Below are positions 8,888 to 17,740 of a stretch of 64,000 bases of DNA, piece by piece. Source of the DNA: Rebecca billardiae RCC1528 (Eukaryota > Haptophyta); NCBI GenBank assembly GCA_965240325.2, contig OZ251231.1:124001-188000 (forward strand). Direction: 5' to 3'. Both the position numbers and the translations under genes were made by a program. Position 1 is the first letter of the stretch. Each line of letters begins with the position of its first letter. Below the pieces are notes generated by a model. It did no database searches and was not told the DNA's origin. It was given only the letters and a program-made list of their open reading frames with translations.

Positions 8888-11045
8888 CAAGGTGCTCGGC
8901 GTGGTGGAGTACACGCGCGCCGACTTCCTCGCCCTCGCCTGCCGCGCCGCCTCCGCGCTCGTCGCCGCGGGCGTGCGCGGCCGCGGCGACGCGCACGCGC
9001 ACTGGTTCACCGGCAACGCGCCGGAGGACCTCGCGCTGCGCCTGGCGGCGGTGATGCTGCGCTCGGCGGCGGTGACGATCAACTGGCAGGCGGACGACCC
9101 GAAGCGCGTCGCGTACAAGCTGCGCGCCGCGCGCTGCCGCGTGCTCGTCGTCGACGAGGGCGTGCCCGACGCGGCGCTGGCGGAGGTGCTCGCCGAGTGC
9201 GCCGCGGCCGCGGCCGCGGACGGCGGCGGCGACGCCGCCGCCGAGCCGGTGCGCGTGCTGCGCGCGGCGTCGATCGCGACGCACCCGGCGGCGGCGGTGT
9301 CGCTCTCCGGCGCGCTCGCGCCGCCGCCCGCGCCCGAGGAGACGCGCTTCGTCATCTTCACCTCGGGCACCACCGGACTGCCCAAGGGTGTGGCGCTCGC
9401 GCACCGCTGCTATGACGCCAACGCGGCCACGTTTGATGCCTTCCTGATGCGGCCCGGCGGGTGGCGGCGGCTCGCGTGCGTGCTGACGAACCCGATGCAC
9501 CACACCAACTCGTCGGCGATCGCGGACTGGGCCACGCGCACGCCCGGCGCGCGCGTGCACCTCGTGCGCGCGTACACGACCGCGTACTGGCGCGTGCTCG
9601 CCGCGGCGGCGGCGGGCGTTCCGTACTGCGCGCGCGCCCCGCTGCCGCCGGCCGGCGGCGGCGGCGGCGGCGAGCCGGCGGCGGAGGCGGCGGAGGCGGC
9701 GGCGGAGGCGGCGGAGGCGGCGGCGCCCGGCGGCGGGCTCGGCTCGGCGCGCGTGCGCGCGGGCTGCGCCGCCGCCGCCGCCGCCGCCACCGCCCTCGTC
9801 TGCCCGCTCGTCTCCCGACACTTCGACTTTCTCGACGAGCTCTCGGCGGCGCGCCGGCTGCCGCTGCCGCCGGGCGCGCTCGCGGCCGCGGCCGCGTCCA
9901 GCCACGTGGTGCTGCTGCTCGGCTCGGCGCCCGTCGGCCCGACGACGGTCGCGCGGATCCGGCGGCTGTGCGGCGGTGCGCTCCCCACCGTCCGCTTCGG
10001 CTCCACCGAGACCACGCTGCAGGTGCTCGGCACGCCGCGCGGCCGCGCGCCCGAGCCAACGCTCGCCGCCTTTGAGGCGGGCTGGGCCCACGCGCACGCT
10101 GACGGCGCGCCGTGCGTAGGCTACTACATCGGCCGGCCGCACCCGCCGCACACGGAGGTGGACGTGGTCGCCTCGGTCGAGCGCGGCGAGGAGGGCGGCG
10201 CGCCGCCGGCCGAGTACCTCCGGCCGTGCGCCGCGGGCGTGCCCGGCCGGCTCGTCGCGCGCGGCGCCAACGTAATGGGTGGGTACGTGGGCGACCGCGC
10301 GGCGACGGCGCGCGCGCTCGACCGCGGCGGCGGTTGGTACCTCAACCTGGGAGACGTGTGCTTCTGGCTGCCCGCGGCGGACGGCTCGGGCGCGCGCGAG
10401 TACTACTGGGTCGCGCGCGAGTCGACGCTGCTCATCCGCGGCGGCGCCAACTACGCCTACGAGCAGCTCGAGGCGGAGATCGTCGCCTTTTGCCAGCAGC
10501 AGATGCCGGCGGCGGCCGCGGCGGCGGCGGCGGCGCGCGCCGAGCCGGCGGGCGGCGACGGCGGTGGCGCGGGCGACGGCGCGGAGGCGGAGGAAGAGGA
10601 GGCGCACTTTGCCGCGTCGGTGGTCGGCGTGCGCGTCGCGTCGGAGCACGAGGACGAGTGCTGCGTCGCGCTCGGCTGCCGCACCGCCGCCGCGCACGCC
10701 GCCGCGCCGCTGATCGTGCGCGCGCTGCTCGCAGGCCAGCCGATCGGCGCGCGCGGCGGCGCGGCTCCGGCCGCGGGCGCGCGCGCGCTCTCCAAGGGGG
10801 CGCGGCCGGAGCGCGTGGCGCTGGGCGTGGACGTGCCGCGCAACTTCAAGGGCGCGGTGCTGTACAAGGAGCTCGCGCAGTTCTGGAAGGTGCGCGCGCA
10901 CGCGCGCGGAGGGATCGAGGGGGGCGGCGCGGCCCGGCGTTGGACTCACGCCCGGCGTGTGCGCGCCCTGCCGCCGTCCCGCGCGCCGCAGGACGCGATC
11001 GCGCGCGACCCGGACTTTGGGAAGGCGCCGCCCGCCGAGAAGTGA
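8640..11045 (+). CDS. AMP-binding (acyl-CoA synthetase-like) enzyme
   Basis: Two exons, 8640-10889 and 10992-11045 (767 residues); the 102-nt intron starts GTGCGCGC and ends GCCGCAG and separates AQFWK from DAIARDP. The N-terminus has a hydrophobic helix (LLRALLARALGLIEGAL), so the protein is probably membrane-attached. The adenylate-forming superfamily motif FTSGTTGLPKGV lies at about residues 239-250, FGSTETT at about 456, and GWYLNLGDVCFW at about 565, followed by RESTLLIRGGANYAYEQLEAEI. These are core motifs of enzymes that activate carboxylates with ATP. The C-terminal lysine region is atypical (PRNFKGAVLYKEL in place of P-R-T-x-x-G-K). Gly and Ala/Glu homopolymer tracts interrupt the domain. 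The substrate is not evident. Confidence 0.85.
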
Positions 11046-11255
11046 GCCGCCTCGCTCGGGCTTGCCGCGCACTGGTGCGCCTCAGCCTCGACGCCCGAAG
11101 CGCACCACACTGTGATGCCGACGAGCCGCTCGACAAAAGCTCGACGACCTTATGATCGCGCTTAGCTGTCACTATTGACATTGTCATATTATATCGAGAT
11201 TATACTACTGTCGTATATTTTCACGCGCGCGATAATTCAGGGCTGCTGGGAGTTC
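11046..11255. other. 3' flank and AT-rich intergenic DNA
   Basis: No reading frame of interest. Around 11160-11225 the sequence becomes AT-rich (cattgtcatattatatcgag). Confidence 0.4.
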
Positions 11256-11340
11256 GTGATCACGTGAGCGTGATATCACGGCGTGATCACGTGACACGTG
11301 ATCACGTGACGCGTCACGTCGGCAATGGGTCCGTCACGTG
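11256..11340. promoter_or_regulatory. Cluster of five CACGTG palindromes
   Basis: CACGTG occurs at 11261, 11288, 11295, 11303 and 11335, mostly in the longer palindrome TCACGTGA with flanking GATCACGTGA. CACGTG is the G-box/E-box core bound by bHLH and bZIP factors. This density is far above chance for 85 bp. Confidence 0.5.
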
Positions 11341-11492
11341 ACAGCAGTCCGGTAGTCATGGTGTGCACCCGGACAGCCCTCGCGGGCCCCGCGAGGCCGG
11401 GCAGTGCGCGCCTGCGCGGGGGCCCGCCGGCCGACTCCGCCGAGAGTACCGTCGACGAGCCGCAAGGCGGGTTCGCGGCCGCAGTCGGATGA

Positions 11493-11759
11493 GCCGCCGT
11501 GGCGGACGCGCCGAGCGCGGAGGCGGGCGCGCCGAGCGCGGAGTCGGCGCGTGAGAAGAAGCGCCTCAAGCCGGGGGAGCGCCAGCTGGGCAAGGCGCGC
11601 CCGATCCCATCCTCGAGCGCACCAATGAATGGCCACGCGCGGCCCGGGCCGCGGAAGGGCTCCGGCGCGGTGAGTGCGCGCGAGCTGGCCAAGTTTAAGA
11701 TGGCTCGGCAGGCGAGCCTCATGCAGGTATTCAAAGACGGGGCTGCTGACCACGACTAG
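11493..11759 (+). CDS. Possible small basic protein (start uncertain)
   Basis: An open frame from 11493 to the stop at 11757-11759 has gene-like codon use and a charged composition (REKKRLKPGERQLGKARPIP, then ARELAKFKMARQASLMQVF). No ATG lies at its start: the first in-frame ATG is at 11625, leaving 44 codons. Directly upstream, in the same frame, an ATG at 11325 opens a second stretch that ends in TGA at 11490-11492. The two could therefore be one gene with an in-frame TGA, a gene with an unseen upstream exon, or chance. No family recognised. Confidence 0.25.
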   Translation, partial: AAVADAPSAEAGAPSAESAREKKRLKPGERQLGKARPIPSSSAPMNGHARPGPRKGSGAVSARELAKFKMARQASLMQVFKDGAADHD

Positions 11760-11949
11760 CAGTCGGAGTGCAGCTGTCTAATCGCGCTCTTCATGCCAGT
11801 ACTCAGTCCGCGAGTCTACTACTACTAGTCTGTCGTAGACGATTAGATTTCGTCATTATTCACTCCCAAATAGACCCAAAATTTTTCTTCGCCTCGGGCC
11901 GGCGGGGCCCCGGGGGGACACCCCCCGGACCCCCCCGTGGGCCGGACTC

Positions 11950-12000
11950 GTCACGTGATGTCACGTGATCACGCCTGTTGGGCAGCCGTGACGACACGTG
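11950..12000. promoter_or_regulatory. Second CACGTG cluster, upstream of coiled-coil gene
   Basis: CACGTG at 11952, 11962 and 11995, in the form TCACGTGATGTCACGTGATC. It sits 138 bp or more upstream of the ATG at 12138 and repeats the motif of the 11256-11340 cluster, so the two may be parts of one regulatory region. Confidence 0.45.
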
Positions 12001-12137
12001 ATGGTCACTGTACGACGAATTCCCAGCCCTGCGGCGATATTCTTTTGCCCGAACTCACGCCCGGCCCGCCCCGCGGCGCGTTCAAAAAACGCGCCGCGGC
12101 CGTTCAAAAGCGACGGCTCGCCGCCTCGCCCGCCATC

Positions 12138-13889
12138 ATGAGCCTCGCGCAGGTGGCGGCGGGGCGCGCCGCGTCGCTCACCGACGCGCGCGCGCTGCGC
12201 GCGTGCGAGCGCGTGGGCCTGCTCCCGTCCGAGCTGCGCGCGAAGACGCGCGACGACTTCGCCGAGCCCGGCCTCGACCCGCTCGTCGTCGACATGCGCC
12301 TCGAGCACTTTGAGCGCCGGCGGCGCGTCAAGCTCGGCCTCGTGGAGGAGGCGCTGGCCGAGCTCGCGGCGGAGGAGGCGAGGGCGCGCGAGGGCGGCGG
12401 GTTCGAGGGGTACTACAACCTCTCCCTCGCCTCCACCCGCCCCGCCTCCGCGCCGCGCCTCCGCGCCCCCTCGCAGCCCGACGAGGCCGAGCACGCCGCG
12501 CGCGCCGCCAAGCGCGAGGCGCTGGAGCGCGCCGCGCGCAACCGCGCCGCGCTCGAGCTGGAGAAGCACGAGGCGCGGCTCGCGGCGCAGGCGGCGCGCG
12601 AGGCGGAGCACGCCGAGGCGGCCGCCGCGCGCGCCGCCGAGCGCGCCGCCGCCGCCGACTCGCAGCGCCGCGCGTTCGAGGAGCGCAGGCACTCGGCCGC
12701 GCTTCGGATCCAGCAGGCGGCCGCGGCGCGCGCGGCGGAGGTGGCGCGGCGCGAGGCGGCGCGCGAGGCGGCGCGCGAGGGCGCGCGCGCGCGCGCCGAG
12801 GCGGAGGCGCGCGCCGCCGCCGACGCGCGCGAGCGCAAGGTCGCCGCCGCGCGTGCCGAGCAGGCCGCGGCCGCGGAGGCGCGCCGCCGCTCCGTTCTGA
12901 TCCGCCAGACCAAGGGCGAGCTGCGGGCGCGCGAGCTCGAGGGCGCGAGGGAGGCGGAGGCGCGCGCGGCGGCGGAGGGCGCGCGGGAGAAGGCGGAGCG
13001 GCTGCGCGCGGCGCGCGCGCGCGCGTCGGGCGGCCACGACACCCGCCGCGCCGAGCTCGAGCGCCGGCTGGCCGACGCGGAGCGCGCGCGCGCCGAGCGC
13101 GCAGACTCGCTGGCGCGCGACCGCCAGCTCAAGGCTGCGCATGCGCGCGCGCTGGCCGAGCGCGCGGCCGAGGGTGCGCGGCGCTCGAAGGCGGAGAAGG
13201 ACGCGTACCGCGCGCGCGTCGCGCGCAAGCTCGCCGAGGACGAGGCGCGCGCCGAGAACGCCGCACGCCGGCGCGCCGTCGACGGCCTGCTGCGGCGTGA
13301 GGAGAACCGGCTGCGCCAGCTGGACATTTCCGAGAACCTTCAGCGGCTGCGGCGCGCGGAGGGGTGGCGGCGCGCGCAGCTCGAGAGCCGGCTCGCGCAG
13401 GAGGACGCGCGCGTGCACGCGGGCGGCGGCGCGACGGAGCGCGCGCGCCGGTACTCCGCCGCCGCGTCCCACGCCTCGCCGCGCCTCGGCGGCACGAGCG
13501 GCGCTCTCGGCTTCCACTCGGAGGACTCGCCCGGCGCGGCGCGCGGCGGCGGCGACGGCGGTTGGGTCGCGGGCGCGGGCACGGCGCGCCGGCGGCCGCA
13601 CTCGGCGCGGGCGCGCGGCGTGGCGAGCGCGCGCCCGTCCGCCACCGACGAGCTCGCCGCGCTGCGCCGCGCTCAGAACGAGGAGCTCGTCTCCACCTTG
13701 GAGGCGGAGCAGCAGAGGGAGGCCACGCGCGCGGCCGCGATCGCCGAGCTCGCAGACCCGCTCGAGCGGAGGCGGCTCGAGAAGATCTTTGCGGTCGAGC
13801 GCGCGGAGGCGTCGGCCGCCATCGTGCGCGCGACCGCGGAGCACGAGGCGCAGCTCGAGCGGCGCATGGAGCAGCTCGGCCTGCTCTAG
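12138..13889 (+). CDS. CCDC177-like long coiled-coil protein
   Basis: 583 residues, single exon, from ATG 12138. Residues about 15-75 read DARALRACERVGLLPSELRAKTRDDFAEP ... RLEHFERRRRVKL, the head module seen before the coiled coil in CCDC177-like proteins (acidic/basic x-AC-x-x-x-G-x-x-P-x-EL, then F/YE-x-x-RR-x-KL). Residues about 150-450 are an almost uninterrupted Ala/Glu/Arg coiled coil. A Ser/Gly-rich linker follows (about 460-530), and the end returns to coiled coil (ERRRLEKIFAVERAEASAAI). Such proteins are often cytoskeletal or flagellar, but that is inference. The high Ala/Arg content also reflects GC pressure. Confidence 0.75.
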   Translation: MSLAQVAAGRAASLTDARALRACERVGLLPSELRAKTRDDFAEPGLDPLVVDMRLEHFERRRRVKLGLVEEALAELAAEEARAREGGGFEGYYNLSLASTRPASAPRLRAPSQPDEAEHAARAAKREALERAARNRAALELEKHEARLAAQAAREAEHAEAAAARAAERAAAADSQRRAFEERRHSAALRIQQAAAARAAEVARREAAREAAREGARARAEAEARAAADARERKVAAARAEQAAAAEARRRSVLIRQTKGELRARELEGAREAEARAAAEGAREKAERLRAARARASGGHDTRRAELERRLADAERARAERADSLARDRQLKAAHARALAERAAEGARRSKAEKDAYRARVARKLAEDEARAENAARRRAVDGLLRREENRLRQLDISENLQRLRRAEGWRRAQLESRLAQEDARVHAGGGATERARRYSAAASHASPRLGGTSGALGFHSEDSPGAARGGGDGGWVAGAGTARRRPHSARARGVASARPSATDELAALRRAQNEELVSTLEAEQQREATRAAAIAELADPLERRRLEKIFAVERAEASAAIVRATAEHEAQLERRMEQLGLL

Positions 13890-14279
13890 ATCTAGACAGC
13901 TAGCTCTAGTGCCAGACGATGGCGCGGCGATGATCGATCGAGCCGCGCCGCCGAGCGTGTGAGCCGCCTGTGAGTGTATCGTGACTCGACAGGCTACGAC
14001 ACTCGCGTCACTCATTATTATTATACTGCTATACTACACGACGCGACTACTTAGATCGAGTCAGCAGAGTAGTCACCGACTCCCGAGGCCGGGCCCGGGG
14101 GTCGGGGGCGGCGTCGGGCGCGTCGGCAGCCGTCGGCTGAGGTCGAGGCCGCGCAGTGCCCTGCTGGTTTCGAATCAGTGATGGCGGCCGGAGACGAGCG
14201 GCGGCCGGAGCGCCGATTCGCATGCACACCGCGCATTCGCACGCCTGCGCGACCAGCGCACCCGCAGCGGTCGAGGCAT
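13890..14279. other. Convergent 3' intergenic region
   Basis: Region between two convergent genes. It contains AT-rich DNA near 14010-14040 and a GC-rich stretch. No gene or RNA recognised. Confidence 0.4.
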
Positions 14280-15743
14280 TCAGCGTGGCGCACAGCGCAG
14301 GGCCAGGGGCGGCAGCTGCGCCACGCGCTGAAGCGTCGGCTGCTCTCCGGCATCGTCGCCCACGCCCAGGCCGAGCGCGGCCACGCGTCTGCCGCACGCG
14401 TGCACGGCGCCGTCCGCTGTGACGTAGAGGGCGTGCTTGAATCTGAGCGAGCAGTCGAACCCGCGCGCATGCCCGAGGCGCTCCACCCGCTCGGGCAGCG
14501 CGCGACTGATTTGGTCCCCCAGCCCCCGCTGGCCCCAGCCGTTGAACCCAAACGTGCGCACGCTGCCGTCCGAGCAGACCACCGCGCTGCCGCAAAAGCC
14601 CGCGCTGGCGCGCACGGCACGCAGGCCGCCCAGTGCTTCGATGCGCGTGGGCACCACGCGGCGCGCCTGGTCACCATGGCCGAGCGGGCCACACGCATTC
14701 TCTCCGAAGGAGTGCACGCCGCCCGCCGCGTCCACCACCAGGCTGTGCTTGTAGCCTGCGCTCACGTGCACGGCGCGCACGCGTGCGAGCGCCTCGATGC
14801 GCCTGGGCGTGCGCCGCTCTCGCTCGTCGCCGTGGCCGAGGTTGCCGTACCGGCCAAACCCGCACGAGTACACAGCGCCACACGCCGAGAGCAGCAGCGT
14901 GTGCAGATCGCTCGCGGCCACGCCGCCCACGCGCACGCCGTCCAGCGCCTCGATGCGCGTCGGCTGCAGCCGCTGCTTCGTGTCGCCGTGGCCGAGCTGG
15001 CCGAAGTAGTTGTTGCCCCAGCTGTACGCCGCGCCAGCGGTCGTCAGCGCGAGGCTGTGCTGGAGACCGGCGCTGATGCCGACGACAACCTCCACGCCTA
15101 GCGCCGCCACCTGCACGAACGCCCATCGATCAGCCTTGTCGCCCACGCCCAGCTCGCCGCAGTTGTTGCTGCCGCACGCGTACACGGCGCCCGTCTCACT
15201 CAGCGCGAGTAGGCGCTCGCCGCCGGCAGCCACTGCACGCACCCGCACCGCCTGCAGTGAGCGCACGTGTGTCGGTACGAGCAGAAGCGTCTGCCTACTG
15301 AGCTCTGGATGGCCCAGCGGTATGCCGCACGTGTGCACGCGGCCGTCCGCATCGACAAATGCGCTGAACGGGTCGTGGAAGTTGAATCCGTCGGTGGCTA
15401 CAACGCGCGTGTGCTCGTGCGCGAGCTCGAGAACACCCTCGCGCGCGAGCAGCTCCTCCACCCACGTGGACACGCCAACGGGCAGGGTTGTCGGCAGCGC
15501 GGCCGCGTGCCCGCGCGCACGCGCGCGCTCGCGCAGCGCGTGCTCGAGCGGCGCGCCGCGGAAGAGGCGCGCGGCGGCGTTGGCGGCGGCGAGATCACGC
15601 GTGCTAGCAAGTTCGGTCAGGATGCGCGCGACGAGCTCGGGTGGCAGGCCGGTCATCAGCCGCACGGCCGCCGCCGCCGAGCGCGCCTTGGCACGCGCCC
15701 GCGTCGTCGGTGCCATGTCCGTCCGTCCCGACGCGGGAATCAT
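14280..15743 (-). CDS. RCC1-repeat protein with F-box-like N-terminus
   Basis: 487 residues, single exon, ATG at 15743 (a second ATG, MAPTTRA, lies 9 codons in). Residues about 30-70 (MTGLPPELVARILTELASTRDLAAANAAARLFR) resemble an F-box: hydrophobic LPPEL..IL..L then a second helix. From about residue 125 there are seven blades of RCC1/BLIP-II type, with repeats such as VYACGSNNCGELGVGD, AYSWGNNYFGQLGHGD and VYSCGFGRYGNLGHGD spaced about 50 residues. RCC1 propellers bind proteins or chromatin; F-box/RCC1 combinations suggest a ubiquitin-ligase adaptor, but the F-box call is weak. No sign it is the Ran exchange factor itself. Confidence 0.85.
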   Translation of the reverse strand: MIPASGRTDMAPTTRARAKARSAAAAVRLMTGLPPELVARILTELASTRDLAAANAAARLFRGAPLEHALRERARARGHAAALPTTLPVGVSTWVEELLAREGVLELAHEHTRVVATDGFNFHDPFSAFVDADGRVHTCGIPLGHPELSRQTLLLVPTHVRSLQAVRVRAVAAGGERLLALSETGAVYACGSNNCGELGVGDKADRWAFVQVAALGVEVVVGISAGLQHSLALTTAGAAYSWGNNYFGQLGHGDTKQRLQPTRIEALDGVRVGGVAASDLHTLLLSACGAVYSCGFGRYGNLGHGDERERRTPRRIEALARVRAVHVSAGYKHSLVVDAAGGVHSFGENACGPLGHGDQARRVVPTRIEALGGLRAVRASAGFCGSAVVCSDGSVRTFGFNGWGQRGLGDQISRALPERVERLGHARGFDCSLRFKHALYVTADGAVHACGRRVAALGLGVGDDAGEQPTLQRVAQLPPLALRCAPR

Positions 15744-15942
15744 TGAGTACTGTCGCCTACCTGAGCTGTGTAGTGCGTCTCTTAATTCTTATAATAGTCA
15801 ACTGTACGTCCCTACTGCTACAGTTTACTATGTCGTTTTAACGTGCGCACACTTGGTTAAGGCGTGATTGACGACAGTACTGTGCAGTCGTACACTGAGA
15901 AGAGTGAGGAGTCGGTCGTCGGACTACTATGATACATCATTA

Positions 15943-17643
15943 CTATGCTGATGACTTGGAAGGCCGCGCTGCGGCGGTGCTGACGACGATGACTGCTGCC
16001 TGAGAGTGAGACTGGCTGCTGCTGCCGCCGTTGCGCGCCACGCCGCGCGCGCTGGTCCGCAGCGCTGCGCCGCGCGCCTCGTCCAGCACGGCGCGCACAA
16101 AGCCCTCGCGCGCCGCCCTCGCGCCCGCGCCGTCGCCCGCGGAGACGAGCGCGCCCCACGGCGCCGCGTCGACCGCCGCCACCGACCATCCCGCCAGCCG
16201 CAGCAGCCGCGCCTTGTGCCGGTCGGCGAGCGCGCGGCGCGCGTGCGCGCGCGCGCCGTGCAGCTCAAGCGCGAGGCGCTCTGGGACGAGCGCCACGTCG
16301 ACGACGCAGCCGGTGCGCGGCACGACATACTCGTCCACGGGCGCCGCGCCGAGCGCCGCGAGCGTGGCGGAGAGGGCGGCGTGCAGCCGCCGCCACCCGG
16401 CCACGTCCTGTGGCCGCGAGCCGCGCGGCGCGCCGGGCGCAAGCAGCTGCACGTCGCGCCGGTGTGCGCTCGCGGCGCGCGCGGACGCGGTGCGCAGCTC
16501 GGGCGAGAGGCGGAGCGCGTCCTCGCGCCCCTCGAGCGCGAGCGCCGCGCGCACCTGCGCCAGCTGCCGCAGCTCGAGGCTGTTGAGTGCGCGCGGCCCG
16601 CGCGCAGAGAGCTCGGCACTCAGCGCCGCCAGCGCGCCGCCCGCGGCCGCGGCCGGCGCCTCGCCCGCGACGAGTGCCCAGAGCAGGTTGGCGATCTCGC
16701 GCGCGGAGATCGCGGGCAGGGCGAGCGGCAGCGGGCCCGTGCCGCCCGCCGCCGCCACGCTCGCCGCGATCGCCGCGAGCACCCGCCGCCGCGCTCCCTC
16801 CGGCTCGGCGAGCGCCGCGTAAGCATAGGCCAACTTGACGGCGACGGCGCCCGCGCGGTGCGGCGCGGCGAGCGCGGCCGCGCGCGCGCGGTCGACGCAG
16901 GAGGGGGCGAGCGCGGCGAGCAGCGCGCGCGGCGCGTCGCGCTCCGCGCTGCCCGAGCGGCCGAGCGCCCACACCAGGTCGACGAGCGCGCGCGGCTCGA
17001 GCGCGGCCGGCAGCGAGCGCGCGCGCGGCAGCGCGGCCGCGGCGATCTCGTCAAAGAGAGCCGGCGCGTGCGCGCCGAGGGCGGCGTACGCGCGCGCGAG
17101 CGTGGCGAGCTCGGCGGGCGCGCACGCGCGCGCGCCTAGCCGCACGAACAGCGGCGCGAGCGTCCGCTCGAGCAGCGCGCGCGGCAACACGCGCGCGGCC
17201 GCGTATGCGTCGGCGACGCGCGCGACGTCCGACGCTCTGCGCCACGCGCGCAGCCGGCGCGGCTCGCCGAGCGCGCGCGCGGCGCGGAGGTAGAAAGCGC
17301 GGTCGAGGGGCGAGCCGAATGCGCACGCCTTGAGCAGGTGCGCCAGCGCGCGCGTCTCGAGCGCGCGCAGCTCCGCGTCCGTCGTGCACGCGCCGACCGC
17401 GCCGAGCCAGCGCGCGTCGGCCGACGCGTGGTGCCGCGCCAACGCCGCCTCGCCGCCGGCGCGGGGCGCGCGGCGGCCGAGCACGCGCGCGCGCACGACG
17501 CGCTGCTCGATGCGCAGCGCCGAGGGCGGCCGGCCCACCCCGCGCGCCGCCGCCGCGCAGAGCAGCCGCCGCGCGCCGCCACCGCCGCTGCGGAGGAGGC
17601 GGCCGGCCGTCGTCATGCTGCCGAGACCACGCGATCTCGTCAT
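15943..17643 (-). CDS. RAP-domain organellar RNA-binding protein
   Basis: 566 residues, single exon, ATG at 17643 (second ATG at residue 10). The leader is Arg/Gly/Ala-rich (MTTAGRLLRSGGGGARRLL), fitting mitochondria or plastid. The middle (about 110-400) is a helical array with recurrent L-x-x-L-A-x-A-Y-A-x-L and LVDLVWALGRSG motifs, as in FASTK/OPR-like proteins. Near residues 455-515 is a RAP domain: CVVDVALVPERLALELHG, then ADRHKARLLRLAGWSVAAVD. RAP proteins act in maturation or translation of organelle RNAs. A low-complexity Ser-rich tail ends the protein. The specific RNA target cannot be told. Confidence 0.8.
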   Translation of the reverse strand: MTRSRGLGSMTTAGRLLRSGGGGARRLLCAAAARGVGRPPSALRIEQRVVRARVLGRRAPRAGGEAALARHHASADARWLGAVGACTTDAELRALETRALAHLLKACAFGSPLDRAFYLRAARALGEPRRLRAWRRASDVARVADAYAAARVLPRALLERTLAPLFVRLGARACAPAELATLARAYAALGAHAPALFDEIAAAALPRARSLPAALEPRALVDLVWALGRSGSAERDAPRALLAALAPSCVDRARAAALAAPHRAGAVAVKLAYAYAALAEPEGARRRVLAAIAASVAAAGGTGPLPLALPAISAREIANLLWALVAGEAPAAAAGGALAALSAELSARGPRALNSLELRQLAQVRAALALEGREDALRLSPELRTASARAASAHRRDVQLLAPGAPRGSRPQDVAGWRRLHAALSATLAALGAAPVDEYVVPRTGCVVDVALVPERLALELHGARAHARRALADRHKARLLRLAGWSVAAVDAAPWGALVSAGDGAGARAAREGFVRAVLDEARGAALRTSARGVARNGGSSSQSHSQAAVIVVSTAAARPSKSSA

Positions 17644-17740
17644 CCGAACAACCCGCTCGCCACAGTCGCATCGCGTTTTTTTAAAAACAACAAATCAGCA
17701 GTGTTGCGTAGTTTCATTCACATACGTATTCTTGATGCGC

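Noticed and set aside
12413-13327. Minus-strand Ser/Arg/Ala frame opposite the coiled-coil gene
   Set aside because: Complement of the Ala/Glu/Arg coiled coil; no ATG-led, domain-bearing product.
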